A stretch of 64,000 bases of DNA from positions 62,001 to 126,000 of the forward strand of contig NZ_JAPDUW010000001.1 in the NCBI RefSeq assembly GCF_026015295.1. Reading direction: 5' to 3'. Positions within the stretch are counted from its first letter, which is position 1; each line of letters starts with the position of its first letter. Source of the stretch: Segatella copri. GTDB taxonomy: Bacteria; Bacteroidota; Bacteroidia; Bacteroidales; Bacteroidaceae. Shown piece after piece: positions 52,718 through 62,253 of this stretch. Below the pieces are notes generated by a model. It made no database searches and was not told where the DNA came from. It was given only the letters and a program-made list of their open reading frames with translations. Position numbers and translations under genes: made by a program.

Positions 52718-53461
52718 TTATTCTTCTGCCAGTTCTTTCATCGCATCGTTTAATGTGTTGAAAAGAACGTTGATGTTTTCTTCTTCATTCTTGCATGCCT
52801 CCTTGAAGAGGGCAACAGGATCTTCGGTGCTGCTCTTGAGCGGAGTCTCGTTGAGCAGGATGTTGACATTGTTCAGCAACATGCCGTGAAGGGTAGGCAT
52901 GTGGAGCTGGTGCTGTTCGCCCTCCTTGCTGCCACACTTCAAGCCTGCGGCGTATGCCTTCACGATGATGCGGACCAGGAGATGGATAGCCATCGGCTCG
53001 TCGGCGAGACTGATGAGAATGCCGTGGGTATAATCGCGTACATGCTCTTCAAGAGTGGTAAACTTGCCTTGAAGAAGCCAGGTGAAGTTACGCTTGTATT
53101 CTGACTCCATCGCCTTGTAAAGCTGGTTCGATTTGCAGGCTATGCGCAAGTAGTCGAGCATGGTTGGCTCAAAGGTCGGGTCAGCCTGTTTCATGCTGTC
53201 GAAGTTCTTCTTCATGCGCTCGTTGGCTTCCTCGGCAGTCTTGTAGTTGAGGCGTACGAGGGTAGAGAACATGATGTCGAAGAAGTATTGGTTTACCTCG
53301 CCATAGTGCTCCAGCATTATCTGCTTGATCTGTTTCGGGTCGTTCTTCTTGCTGAAGTCATTGCCTTCGATGGTAGCATCGATGATGCCACGTGCGTAAG
53401 CTTCGAAGAAACCTCTTACAAATGCAGCTACTGCCTGATAACTGTTGATTCTTTTGCTCAT
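52718..53461 (-). CDS. Conserved hypothetical helical protein
   Basis: This 247-residue protein is mostly alpha-helical, with no signal peptide or transmembrane helix. Segments include INSYQAVAAFVRGFFEAYARG, ANERMKKNFDSMKQADP and ISLADEPMAIHLLVRIIVKAY. It ends in an acidic helix (NVLFNTLNDAMKELAEE). I recognise no family. It lies 48 bases downstream of a polysaccharide deacetylase gene on the same strand and could be cotranscribed. Function unknown. Confidence 0.7.
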   Translation of the reverse strand: MSKRINSYQAVAAFVRGFFEAYARGIIDATIEGNDFSKKNDPKQIKQIMLEHYGEVNQYFFDIMFSTLVRLNYKTAEEANERMKKNFDSMKQADPTFEPTMLDYLRIACKSNQLYKAMESEYKRNFTWLLQGKFTTLEEHVRDYTHGILISLADEPMAIHLLVRIIVKAYAAGLKCGSKEGEQHQLHMPTLHGMLLNNVNILLNETPLKSSTEDPVALFKEACKNEEENINVLFNTLNDAMKELAEE

Positions 53462-53509
53462 TTCTTGTCTGTGTTTATTGGTCTGTTCCTGTTTGGGAAT
53501 AACAGCTTC

Positions 53510-54121
53510 TTATTCAAAAGTCTTAAATTCATACCCCTGTTCCATGAGCCATTCTATGGCCTGAGGGAGCGCTGTCTTCAGCTTTTCAATGCTCTTCAGC
53601 GAGTCGTGGAAGGTGATGATGCTGCCATTGCGGGCATATCGCTTCACATTGTTCACCACATCTTCTGCCGTCATCCATTTGGAATAGTCGCGCGTCACCA
53701 CGTCCCACATGATGACCTTGTAAGTGCGGTGCAGCCACCAATACTCACTTGGTCGCATCCAGCCGTGAGGTGGACGGAAGAGATGGGCATGGATGATATC
53801 GTTCGCCTTATTGGTGTTGAGCACGTAGGAGATGACGCGGTGCTTGAAGGCACCGATATGATTGAATGTATGGTTGCCTACCTGATGACCCTCTGCCACA
53901 ATCTGGTTGTAGAGGTCATGATTGCGCAATACATTCTCGCCTACCATAAAGAAAGTAGCCTTGATATTGTACTTTCTCAGGGTCTCTAAGATGAATGGAG
54001 TTGACTCTGGAATCGGACCGTCATCAAATGTAAGATAGACAGAATGGTCTTTCTTGTCCATTCTCCAGATGGCCTTTGGATATAACCATCTGAGCCATTT
54101 GGCTGGTTGCTCTATGAACAT
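53510..54121 (-). CDS. Polysaccharide deacetylase family protein (NodB domain)
   Basis: This 203-residue protein is a single NodB domain with the carbohydrate esterase 4 motifs: LTFDDGP (base and metal Asp), VGNHTFNH (metal His), FRPPHG, WDVVTRDY and ITFHDS. These enzymes remove N- or O-acetyl groups from peptidoglycan or other glycans with a metal ion. No signal peptide is visible, though an N-terminal amphipathic segment (LRWLYPKAIWR) could associate with membrane. Confidence 0.88.
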   Translation of the reverse strand: MFIEQPAKWLRWLYPKAIWRMDKKDHSVYLTFDDGPIPESTPFILETLRKYNIKATFFMVGENVLRNHDLYNQIVAEGHQVGNHTFNHIGAFKHRVISYVLNTNKANDIIHAHLFRPPHGWMRPSEYWWLHRTYKVIMWDVVTRDYSKWMTAEDVVNNVKRYARNGSIITFHDSLKSIEKLKTALPQAIEWLMEQGYEFKTFE

Positions 54122-54148
54122 GAATAAAACAGGTTTATATGAATAATG

Positions 54149-54190
54149 AAAAGTTTGGTGTCGTGTTTCGCGACACCAAACTTTTTTCTA
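54149..54190 (-). terminator. Terminator of the DUF2723 gene
   Basis: A perfect 15-bp stem (54,149-54,163 with 54,171-54,185; GTTTGGTGTCG/CGACACCAAAC). T-rich on both sides. Confidence 0.85.
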
Positions 54191-54194
54191 TTTT

Positions 54195-57100
54195 TTACTG
54201 ATTGCCTTCCGGCATTCTGCCACCTCTGCCATGATAGAGACGGTAGAGGTTGTTGAGCTGCTTCTCATACTTCTGCTCCAACTGTGGACTCACCATTCCG
54301 GCAGCCTCGCAGATGCTCTGCATGATCATAATCTGACGGATGCAATCGTTCTCTGCCTGGAGGAAACGGTCGTTTGGCAGCGAGAGATAGTAGTTGAGGT
54401 ATTGTGAAGCATTCTTCCATACCGCTTCTATATATTCCTTGCCCTTGGCTTTCTGACCGGTCATCAGCCAGCCGCGAGCCATATCCAAGCCACCGCTCAT
54501 GTAGTCGAGGGTAACATTGTAGGCAGGAATCTCGGTATCAGCCTTCTTCAGGATGTTGATAGCCTTCTGCTTCTTGCCTTCGGCGATGAGCTGGAGGGCT
54601 GTCTGGGCGAGCAGGCGACGGTGTGTATAGCACATGCGCATGGTTGTCTCGTCGATGTAGAGTCCCTTCTGCTTCAGGTTGCCGAACTTGAATCGGGTCA
54701 TGATGTTGTGATAAGCCTTCTCTGTATCGAAGTTCTTGGCACCTGGCTTGTTGGTGGTGAACGGAGTGATACGGTTCACAAGTCCCTCCTGTACGAAGTT
54801 GTCACCGAGGTTCATATAGTTCTCTTCGCCTACGGTGAGTGCTACGTAGAGCGGACGGGTCCAGTTGCACTGTGCCAACATCTCAAGCATCATGAGATCG
54901 CCCTTGTAGAGTGCGCTCTTGCCGGCAAGCGAGATGACCATCTTGTCTGGAATAGAATCTGATGCCATCATCATGCCGCTCTTCTTTACAGCCTCCTTGT
55001 CGATGGTGACATAGAGGGTATCCGTAGGGATGAAGTGCATGTCAGGGTTCTTGCTGCGTACCCAGTTCTTCAGGATGTTCTTGAGCTCGAACGGTTCGTC
55101 ACCAAACTGCTTCTTGGCATTCTCCGGATCCTGCTTGTAGAAGTCGAGAATCTGCTTCTTTGCTTCAGGCTCTACAGATACATATTCGTTGGTACCTGAA
55201 CAGAAATCGAGACGTGACCAGGTGATTGGCACAGATGGTGAGTTGTATGCAGGACGCTTCATCTGGTCGATATACCAGTCGGTCTGCAGGTAGCTCAGGT
55301 TACATACGCGGGCATCTGTTCCAACGCCTTCTACCTCCTGGTTGTACCAGAGTGGGAAGGTATCATTATCACCATTGGTAAAGATGATAGGGTTGCCCTT
55401 CTCCTGGAGTGACATCAGGTAGTTCTGACCGAAGTCACGGCAGGTGTAACGGTTTGATCGGTCGTGATCATCCCAGGTCTGTGATGCCATCTGGATAGGT
55501 ACGAGAAGTGTGATGACTGCTACGATGGCTGTTACGGCAGTACCGCTGAGCTTCATCTTGCGCTTCAGGATGTCGATGATGGCGAGTACGCCGAGACCGC
55601 ACCAGATAGCGTATGCATAGAATGAACCGGCGTAAGCATAGTCACGTTCACGTACCTGCATAGGTGTCTGATTCAGGTAGATGACGATGGCAAGACCTGT
55701 CATGAAGAACAGGAAGAATACGATCCAGAACTGCTGGATACCGATAGGGAGGAGCACTTCCTCTTCCTTGCCGTTCTTCATTACCTTCTTCTTGCGGGTA
55801 TACCAAGCCTGCCAGAAAAGTCCGACGAGACCGAGAATCAGCGGCATGCAGTAGAATACATTGTGGCCCTTGTTCTCCTTCAGGTCGTCTGGCAATTTGC
55901 TCTGGTCGCCATAGAGTGAATCATCAATGAATGAGAAACCGGTAATCCAGTTTCCGTGCTCTGGCTCACCATTGCCCTGGATGTCGTTCTGACGGCCGGC
56001 AAAGTTCCACATGAAGTAGCGCCAGTACATGAAGTTGCACTGATAGGAAAGGAAGAAGCGGATGTTGTCAAACTGTGACGGCATCTTCACCATCATACTC
56101 TCTCCGCAGCGGTCGTAAGGAATCTCTGTGCCTTCTACACCGCCCATCCAGTCTTCGTATGCCTGGGCATGAGCCGAACTGTACATACGAGGGAAGAGCA
56201 TGTTCTGGGCATAGATATACTTATTTTTGTGACTTACTACGAAGTAAGAGTCCTTCTCATCAGCCGAAGCCTTCTCCTTGCGCTGGTAAACCGGTGCGCC
56301 TTCCTTCATGACAGGCTTGCACATGTTGCCGTCTACTTCGAGGGCTACCTGTGATGTATAAGCCTGGCCATAGAACAGAGGGCGGTCGCCATACTGGTCG
56401 CGGCTCAGATAACTTCCCAGGGTAAAGATGTCCTCAGGAGAGTTCTGGTCCATAGGAGGGTTGGCAGAAGAACGGATTACGATGAGTGCGTAGCTGGAAT
56501 AACCAATCATCAGCATCAGCATGCAGAGCAAGGCTGTGTTCTTGACGCGTGCTGAGATGAGCGGCAGGAGCTGCATCTTCTTTTTGGCGATGCCAGTAGA
56601 TTCGTCAACGCCTGTTACTACTTCCTGCTTGCGCTTGTAGCCGAGTACGAACCAGAGGATAACCAGCACGATGATACCGGTGATGGCAGCTGTCCAGCCA
56701 TATCCGTAGAATGGGATGCCGAGCATGCCGAAGCCGAGAACGAAGGCGATATTCTGCTTCTTCTCGTTCTTCTCTGATGCATTACAGGTCTCGTAGATGC
56801 CCCAGATGACTGAGGCTACGAGGCAGATGATATATACGATTTCACCGGTATTGAACGGACAGCCGAGGGTGTTGACAAAGAACAGCTCGAACCAGCCGCC
56901 TACGGTGATGATACCTGGAACCACACCATACAGTACGGCTACCACTACGAGGAATGAAAGGAACAGTGCCAGGAGTGAACCCTTAAGGTTGGCATGTGGC
57001 ACCTTCTTGTAGTAATAAACCAATACGATGGCTGGGATACAGAGCAGGTTGAGCAGGTGGACACCGATACTCAAACCGGTCATATAGGCGATGAGCACAA

Positions 57101-57629
57101 GCCAACGGTCGCTATGAGGCTCGTCAGCATGGTCTTCCCACTTCAATATCAGCCAGAATACCACAGCGGTAAAGGCAGAAGAGAACGCATAAACCTCACC
57201 CTCGACAGCTGAGAACCAGAAGGTATCGCTGAAGGTGTAGATGAGTGCGCCCACCATACCGGATGCCTCGATGGCAATCAGCTTGCTGGTAGTCAGTTCT
57301 TTCCAGTCGCTGATAACGAGTCGGCGAGCCAGGTGGGTGATGGTCCAGAAGAGGAACATGATACAGACGGCGCTCAGCAGGGCGCTCATCGTATTTACCA
57401 TCTTGGCTACCTGGGTAGTGTCGCTGGCGAAATGTGTGAAGAAATTGCCTAAAAGCATGAAGAATGGTGCCCCAGGTGGGTGACCGATCTCCTGCTTGTA
57501 AGCAGTCGTAATAAACTCAGGACAGTCCCAGAAACTGGCTGTCGGTTCAATTGTGGAACAATAAGTGAACGCCGCAATGATGAATGCGACCCATCCGAAG
57601 ATATTGTCCACTAATCTGTACTGTTTCAT
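54195..57629 (-). CDS. DUF2723 family glycosyltransferase (GT117-like) membrane protein
   Basis: This 1,144-residue integral membrane protein begins IFGWVAFIIAAFTYCSTIEPTASFWDCPEF, where the acidic residues after the first helix are the conserved DUF2723 signature. It has about a dozen hydrophobic helices to residue ~720, a soluble middle part and a TPR-like helical end (~1010-1110). DUF2723 proteins are related to protein O-mannosyltransferases and are now grouped as GT117. In Bacteroidota, O-glycosylation of exported proteins is known; a role in that is an inference. Confidence 0.88.
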   Translation of the reverse strand: MKQYRLVDNIFGWVAFIIAAFTYCSTIEPTASFWDCPEFITTAYKQEIGHPPGAPFFMLLGNFFTHFASDTTQVAKMVNTMSALLSAVCIMFLFWTITHLARRLVISDWKELTTSKLIAIEASGMVGALIYTFSDTFWFSAVEGEVYAFSSAFTAVVFWLILKWEDHADEPHSDRWLVLIAYMTGLSIGVHLLNLLCIPAIVLVYYYKKVPHANLKGSLLALFLSFLVVVAVLYGVVPGIITVGGWFELFFVNTLGCPFNTGEIVYIICLVASVIWGIYETCNASEKNEKKQNIAFVLGFGMLGIPFYGYGWTAAITGIIVLVILWFVLGYKRKQEVVTGVDESTGIAKKKMQLLPLISARVKNTALLCMLMLMIGYSSYALIVIRSSANPPMDQNSPEDIFTLGSYLSRDQYGDRPLFYGQAYTSQVALEVDGNMCKPVMKEGAPVYQRKEKASADEKDSYFVVSHKNKYIYAQNMLFPRMYSSAHAQAYEDWMGGVEGTEIPYDRCGESMMVKMPSQFDNIRFFLSYQCNFMYWRYFMWNFAGRQNDIQGNGEPEHGNWITGFSFIDDSLYGDQSKLPDDLKENKGHNVFYCMPLILGLVGLFWQAWYTRKKKVMKNGKEEEVLLPIGIQQFWIVFFLFFMTGLAIVIYLNQTPMQVRERDYAYAGSFYAYAIWCGLGVLAIIDILKRKMKLSGTAVTAIVAVITLLVPIQMASQTWDDHDRSNRYTCRDFGQNYLMSLQEKGNPIIFTNGDNDTFPLWYNQEVEGVGTDARVCNLSYLQTDWYIDQMKRPAYNSPSVPITWSRLDFCSGTNEYVSVEPEAKKQILDFYKQDPENAKKQFGDEPFELKNILKNWVRSKNPDMHFIPTDTLYVTIDKEAVKKSGMMMASDSIPDKMVISLAGKSALYKGDLMMLEMLAQCNWTRPLYVALTVGEENYMNLGDNFVQEGLVNRITPFTTNKPGAKNFDTEKAYHNIMTRFKFGNLKQKGLYIDETTMRMCYTHRRLLAQTALQLIAEGKKQKAINILKKADTEIPAYNVTLDYMSGGLDMARGWLMTGQKAKGKEYIEAVWKNASQYLNYYLSLPNDRFLQAENDCIRQIMIMQSICEAAGMVSPQLEQKYEKQLNNLYRLYHGRGGRMPEGNQ

Positions 57630-57696
57630 TATTGTTTAAACTTTAATGTATTATATTTCTTTCTGAATGCTTTCTCTGTTTCTGAATGCTTTCTCC

Positions 57697-57715
57697 GTGC
57701 CTTTCATAAAGGCAC
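57697..57715 (-). other. Leader hairpin and -7 box upstream of the DUF2723 gene
   Basis: GTGCCTTT-cat-AAAGGCAC forms an 8-bp hairpin in the leader. It lies between a TATCTTTG -7 box (57,733-57,726, minus strand) and the start codon, beside a ~19-base tandem repeat (TTTCTGAATGCTTTCTC). Confidence 0.45.
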
Positions 57716-57795
57716 ATTCCAGTTGCAAAGATAATAAAAAGATGAGATAATATGGATTTTTGCACCTGTTTTTTAGGCATTATTATATAATAAGC

Positions 57796-58497
57796 CTATA
57801 CATTTAAGAAATGCTCTTCCAGTTTCTCTCTCGGCATATCTGCCGTATCGTGGTAGTGGAGATGATGATTTACGCAGGCGATGTGCTTTACGTTATTGAG
57901 CACTTCGGCTACATCATGGCTTACGATGATAATGGCGCATTCCCGGTTGATCTGTTCCAGCATCTCGTACATCTGCTTCTGGAAACGGCGGTCGATGTAG
58001 GTGTTGGGCTCATCCAGTATCACTACATCGGGTTTGGAAACAATGGCGCGGGCGAGGAGTACTCGCTGCAGTTGTCCGCCGCTCAAGGCTGCGATATGGC
58101 GGTCTTTCAACTCTGTGAGCTGCATCTGTTCCAGACAGTCGAGTACCTGCTGGTGCTGTGCCTGGGTGTATCTCGAAAAGAGACTTTTGGTCTTGCTGAG
58201 TCCTGAGAGTACCACTTCATAGACGGAGATAGGGAACTGTTTGTCGAGATGGTTGTATTGGGGCAGATATCCCATACTGATTTCCCTTACTTCCTCCCCG
58301 TCTTTATAAAAGCGGATGCTGCCGTCTGTGGGTTTCATCAGTCCCAGGATGAGGCGCATGAGGGTTGTCTTGCCACCACCATTGGGACCGATAATGCCAA
58401 GATAATCGTCTTTGCAGACGGTGAGGTTGATGTCGTGGAGCACCTCCTTGCCTTCATAGCCAGCAGAAAGATGCTCGATTTTTATGATTGGAGTCAT
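57796..58497 (-). CDS. znuC: Metal ABC transporter ATP-binding protein (ZnuC-like)
   Basis: From the ATG at 58,497 the protein has 233 residues with Walker A GPNGGGKTTL, a Q-loop (YLPQYN), signature ALSGGQLQRVLLARA, Walker B VVILDEP and switch His in IVSHDV. It follows the metal-binding lipoprotein gene by 13 bases and matches zinc/manganese ABC importers. A much longer frame reaches 58,653 but would overlap that gene. No permease (ZnuB) gene lies here. Confidence 0.88.
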   Translation of the reverse strand: MTPIIKIEHLSAGYEGKEVLHDINLTVCKDDYLGIIGPNGGGKTTLMRLILGLMKPTDGSIRFYKDGEEVREISMGYLPQYNHLDKQFPISVYEVVLSGLSKTKSLFSRYTQAQHQQVLDCLEQMQLTELKDRHIAALSGGQLQRVLLARAIVSKPDVVILDEPNTYIDRRFQKQMYEMLEQINRECAIIIVSHDVAEVLNNVKHIACVNHHLHYHDTADMPREKLEEHFLNV

Positions 58498-58510
58498 ATT
58501 ATTGTAGTTT

Positions 58511-59389
58511 TTACTTCCCAACAACGATTTTCTTGCCTTGTACCGCTGCTGCCGCTTCCTGCATCGCCCAGTTCCAGTCTCCCTGCAATGGATTGATATC
58601 CATTGGCTTGGTCTGGCTTTCCTTGATGAAAGTATTGGTGTTGCGGTTGGCAAACTCTGCTTGTATGAGGCAATATTTGATCTTCTCTTTTCTTGCTCTC
58701 TCGATGAGGCTCTTCAGCTGGGCAGCACTCGGCTCCCTGCCTTCTTCCTCTATGGCAAGTTGCTCCAGCTGGTAATCACGGGCAAAGTAGGTGAGGATAG
58801 GGTGATAGATGACGAACTTGCGAACCATCTCCGGATTATCCTTGAAACTCTTTCTGATGATGCTGTCTCGCTTGTCGATGATGCTGAGCAGCGACTGGTA
58901 GTTCTTCTCGAAGAACGCCTTGTTCTTCGGCTCCAGTTCGCAGAGCGCCTTGAGGATGTTGCTGGCTATGATGCGGGCGTTGCTGCAACTCATCCATACA
59001 TGCGGGTCGGTATTGCCGCCTGGTGTCTTGGCGGGCGTGATGCCTGTGGAGGTATCTATCACCTTCATGTCAGGAGCGTTGTCCTGCAGTTTCTTCATCC
59101 AGGTCTGTTCGAAACCGATGCTTCCCACTTTCAGATAGAGGGCACTCCTGGAGAGTTCCATCATCTGCTGGGCGTATGGCTCGTAAGTCTCTGGATTGTT
59201 ACCATTCGATACCATTACGTTGACATCTACCTTGTCTTCGGCAATCTTATCTACGAAATATTGGTAGGGAGGGATGGTAACGGTTACAGTAGGCTTGGCA
59301 TTACTTTCAGCCATGCCAGCCTTTTGCTGGTTGCTTTTGCAGCCAACCATTAGGGCGCATATTATAATAAGGTATAAAAATCTCTTCAT
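58511..59389 (-). CDS. znuA: Metal ABC transporter substrate-binding lipoprotein (ZnuA-like)
   Basis: This 292-residue protein has a lipobox (CALMVGCKS, Cys near 17) and a ZnuA/TroA fold: VTIPPYQYFVDKIAEDKVDV, NNPETYEP, TDPHVWMS, FVIYHPILTYFARDY and IQAEFANRN. The His of DPHVW and of YHP are plausible metal ligands; the usual His of the first motif (PHxYEP) is replaced by Glu in PETYEP. It binds zinc or manganese and feeds the ABC transporter whose ATPase follows. Confidence 0.85.
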   Translation of the reverse strand: MKRFLYLIIICALMVGCKSNQQKAGMAESNAKPTVTVTIPPYQYFVDKIAEDKVDVNVMVSNGNNPETYEPYAQQMMELSRSALYLKVGSIGFEQTWMKKLQDNAPDMKVIDTSTGITPAKTPGGNTDPHVWMSCSNARIIASNILKALCELEPKNKAFFEKNYQSLLSIIDKRDSIIRKSFKDNPEMVRKFVIYHPILTYFARDYQLEQLAIEEEGREPSAAQLKSLIERARKEKIKYCLIQAEFANRNTNTFIKESQTKPMDINPLQGDWNWAMQEAAAAVQGKKIVVGK

Positions 59390-59391
59390 AA

Positions 59392-59844
59392 TTAAACGAT
59401 AAAACTCAGTCCATAGACCAATAAAACATATCTTAGTACTTTTCCGATGGTGATACTGAGTATCGAAATCGGAATATTGGCTCTTGTCAAGCCTAAAACG
59501 ATGGTGATGGCACTTCCCAATAGTGGGAGAAAGGCGAAGAATCCCATCCAGGCGCCTCTGCCTGCCATGAAACGTTCAGCCTTATCCAGACTTTTTTTCT
59601 TCACATGCAGGTATTTCTCTATCCATTCCATCTTACCCATTCTGCCCACACCGTAGTTGAACATGGAACCAAGCACATTGCCGATGCTACCGTAGATAAC
59701 GAGGGGGAGAGGCTCTAGTCCAGCTGCCTGCAAGCCTGCCATTACTGCCTCGCTGCTGAATGGGAAGAAAGAACCTGCCAGAAAAGCTGCAGCAAGCATG
59801 CCCCAATAGCCCCAGTCGATTAAGAAACTGATAATCCAACTCAT
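59392..59844 (-). CDS. YqaA/DedA-like membrane protein (VTT domain)
   Basis: This 150-residue protein has ~4 hydrophobic segments and the motifs FLAGSFFPFSSEAVMAGLQAAG, GSIGNVLGSMFNYGVGR and FLPLLGSAITIVLGL, the SNARE-associated/VTT pattern of YqaA and DedA proteins, which are linked to lipid transport. It overlaps the upstream membrane gene by four bases and is two bases from znuA. Confidence 0.82.
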   Translation of the reverse strand: MSWIISFLIDWGYWGMLAAAFLAGSFFPFSSEAVMAGLQAAGLEPLPLVIYGSIGNVLGSMFNYGVGRMGKMEWIEKYLHVKKKSLDKAERFMAGRGAWMGFFAFLPLLGSAITIVLGLTRANIPISILSITIGKVLRYVLLVYGLSFIV

Positions 59845-60788
59845 AGTAAGATGCTCTCTGGTACGAGTATGTTGTAAGCCATGATAAGTACCAGCATGAT
59901 GAGCAGCAGGATGAAGGAGATGTTGGTAAACTTACCTCTGGTGAATGTGATGAAATGGGCGATAAGCGGTGCTGTATTTACAATCAGGATGCCGCCCAGT
60001 TCCTGTATATGTCGAGGCTGGAGGACGATGAAGATGATGCAGGCAACCGATATCATGATAAACGTTTCGTAGATCATGCGGGTTCGTATCTTATCGCCGT
60101 AGCTGGTGCGTATGAAGTGGATGGAACCGATGATGGTGAGCAGGGTAACGAAACTCAGGTTCAGTACCTGATGGTCGGTAACCTGCGAATAATCAAAGAG
60201 TTCGCTGTAGCTGATGAATTCGCAGAAGTGGTCAGCCAGACCCTGTATGTTGTCGGTATAGAAGAAATAACCGGCTGCAAACCAATAGGGCACGATGAGA
60301 CCTACCAGGGATGCAAAGAATGTCTTTACGCTAAACGAGAGGGTAAACACCATCATCATGATCCACAGGATAGGCATGAAATAGCCTATCTGTACGAAAA
60401 CCATCGATGCCAGACCGATGCAGGCAAAGGCGTAGAAAGTCCAGCCTGTAGAGCGCTTATCCTGATAGCAATTCCAGATAATGAGATAAAAGGCGATGAA
60501 ACACATCGTCACAATACTGCTTTTTAAAGAGAGTTGGGGGAGTCCTGCCATCGTCATTAATGCCAGAAAACTGCAGGATACCATTCGGCTGTAGGTACGC
60601 ATGAGGGCATTACGGTTGTTCAGTTCCACCATCAGCAGGGTACACATGGCTGTAAAAGCAAATTCTACCCAGATATTGGATACCAATAAACCTACTGCAA
60701 CCCAAACCAGCGTGGCAAGGGTTGCAGTAATAGGTAAAGAGTAGCGGCTAGCCGCTACTTTATTTTGAAAAGTTTTCTTTCTTAACAT
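59841..60788 (-). CDS. Integral membrane protein of unknown function
   Basis: This 315-residue protein is nearly all hydrophobic helices (about 9-10), with a basic start (LRKKTFQNKVAASR) and charged loops such as YQDKRSTG and IRTSYGDKIRTR. I recognise no family. It overlaps the YqaA-like gene by four bases and lies in the operon with the ZnuA-like lipoprotein, so a role in the envelope is plausible. It has too many helices and no motifs to be the missing ZnuB that I can identify. Confidence 0.65.
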   Translation of the reverse strand: MLRKKTFQNKVAASRYSLPITATLATLVWVAVGLLVSNIWVEFAFTAMCTLLMVELNNRNALMRTYSRMVSCSFLALMTMAGLPQLSLKSSIVTMCFIAFYLIIWNCYQDKRSTGWTFYAFACIGLASMVFVQIGYFMPILWIMMMVFTLSFSVKTFFASLVGLIVPYWFAAGYFFYTDNIQGLADHFCEFISYSELFDYSQVTDHQVLNLSFVTLLTIIGSIHFIRTSYGDKIRTRMIYETFIMISVACIIFIVLQPRHIQELGGILIVNTAPLIAHFITFTRGKFTNISFILLLIMLVLIMAYNILVPESILL

Positions 60789-60906
60789 CTAATTCAATGT
60801 TGAATGCTTAAAACAATGTTGAATGTTGAATGTTGAATGTTGAATTGCCTAACGGACTCAAGGGCGCTAGCCTAATTCAACATTCAACATTCACCATTCA
60901 ACATTA
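60789..60906. repeat. Inverted heptad arrays between purD and the membrane operon
   Basis: A run of TTGAATG units (60,793-60,845) and an inverted run of TTCAACA units (60,872-60,906) flank a short spacer. Together they can fold into a long hairpin. Confidence 0.7.
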
Positions 60907-60910
60907 AAAT

Positions 60911-62179
60911 CTAAAGGTCCTGTCCGATATCAGAACGGAAGTACTTGTCGGTGAACTGGATCTTCTGTGCCTCAGCAAAGCTCTTCTTCAGGGCTTCTTC
61001 CTTGTCCTTGCCGTAGCTGCTTACGCAGATGACACGACCACCGTTGGTTACTACCTGACCATCCTTCATGGCTGTACCGGAGTGGAATACTACCGAACCT
61101 TCTACATCGTCGATGCCCTGGATAGGATAACCCTTCTTGTAAGCCTCAGGATAACCGCCGCTTACGAGCATCACGCAGACTGCTGCACGCTCGTCAAACT
61201 CGATGCTGCGCTTGTCCAAATCGCCTGCTGCTACACCTTCGAAGAGATCCACGATGTCGCTCTTCAGGCGGAGCATCACGCTCTCTGTCTCAGGGTCACC
61301 CATACGGCAGTTGTACTCGATTACCATAGGCTCGCCTTCTACATTAATCAATCCGAAGAAGATGAATCCCTTATAGTCGATGTTCTCCTCAGCAAGTCCC
61401 TCTACGGTAGGACGGATGATGCGCTCGTCAACCTTCTGCATCCACTCCTTGGTAGCGAATGGTACAGGGGTAACGCTACCCATACCGCCGGTATTCAGAC
61501 CGGTATCGTGCTCGCCGATGCGCTTGTAATCCTTAGCCTCAGGCAGAATCTTGTAGTTCTTGCCGTCGGTCAATACGAATACAGAGCACTCAATGCCGCT
61601 GAGGAATTCCTCGATGACTACGCGTGCAGAAGCGTTGCCGAACATACCGCCGAGCATCTCCTTGAACTCCTTCTTAGCCTCTTCCAGGGTAGGGAGAATG
61701 AGAACGCCCTTACCGGCGCACAAACCGTCAGCCTTCAGTACGTATGGAGCCTTCAGTGTCTCCAGAAATTTCAAGCCTTCCTCTACGTGCTCGCCGTCGA
61801 AAGTCTCATACTGGGCAGTAGGGATGTTGTGGCGCTTCATGAACTTCTTGGCGAAGTCCTTGCTGCCTTCCAATACGGCGCCAGCCTTTGATGGACCGAT
61901 GACAGGGATGTTCTGGGTGCGAGGATCGTTCTTGAAGTCATCGTAAACACCCTTTACCAATGGGTCTTCCGGACCAACTACCACCATATCAACGCCATTC
62001 TCTACTGTGAAGTTCTTGAGCGCCTCAAAGTCGTCTGCCTTGATATCTACGTTCTCGCCGACATTCTGAGTACCGGCATTACCAGGAGCGATGAAGAGTT
62101 TTTCACACTTCTCGCTCTGAGCGATTTTCCATGCTAAGGCGTGCTCGCGGCCACCGCCTCCTAACAATAAAATTTTCAT
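60911..62179 (-). CDS. purD: Phosphoribosylamine-glycine ligase
   Basis: This 422-residue ATP-grasp ligase makes GAR from phosphoribosylamine, glycine and ATP. It begins [20 protein letters not shown] and has [63 protein letters not shown] and [12 protein letters not shown], all PurD hallmarks. Length is normal. With purT in this window it gives two early steps of purine synthesis. Confidence 0.96.
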   Translation of the reverse strand: MKILLLGGGGREHALAWKIAQSEKCEKLFIAPGNAGTQNVGENVDIKADDFEALKNFTVENGVDMVVVGPEDPLVKGVYDDFKNDPRTQNIPVIGPSKAGAVLEGSKDFAKKFMKRHNIPTAQYETFDGEHVEEGLKFLETLKAPYVLKADGLCAGKGVLILPTLEEAKKEFKEMLGGMFGNASARVVIEEFLSGIECSVFVLTDGKNYKILPEAKDYKRIGEHDTGLNTGGMGSVTPVPFATKEWMQKVDERIIRPTVEGLAEENIDYKGFIFFGLINVEGEPMVIEYNCRMGDPETESVMLRLKSDIVDLFEGVAAGDLDKRSIEFDERAAVCVMLVSGGYPEAYKKGYPIQGIDDVEGSVVFHSGTAMKDGQVVTNGGRVICVSSYGKDKEEALKKSFAEAQKIQFTDKYFRSDIGQDL

Positions 62180-62253
62180 TTGCTGTAAGTTATTGTTTGT
62201 TATTTGATGTAGAAGTAAACTCCCCTTTTCGGAGAATGTTTACTCCTAGATAT

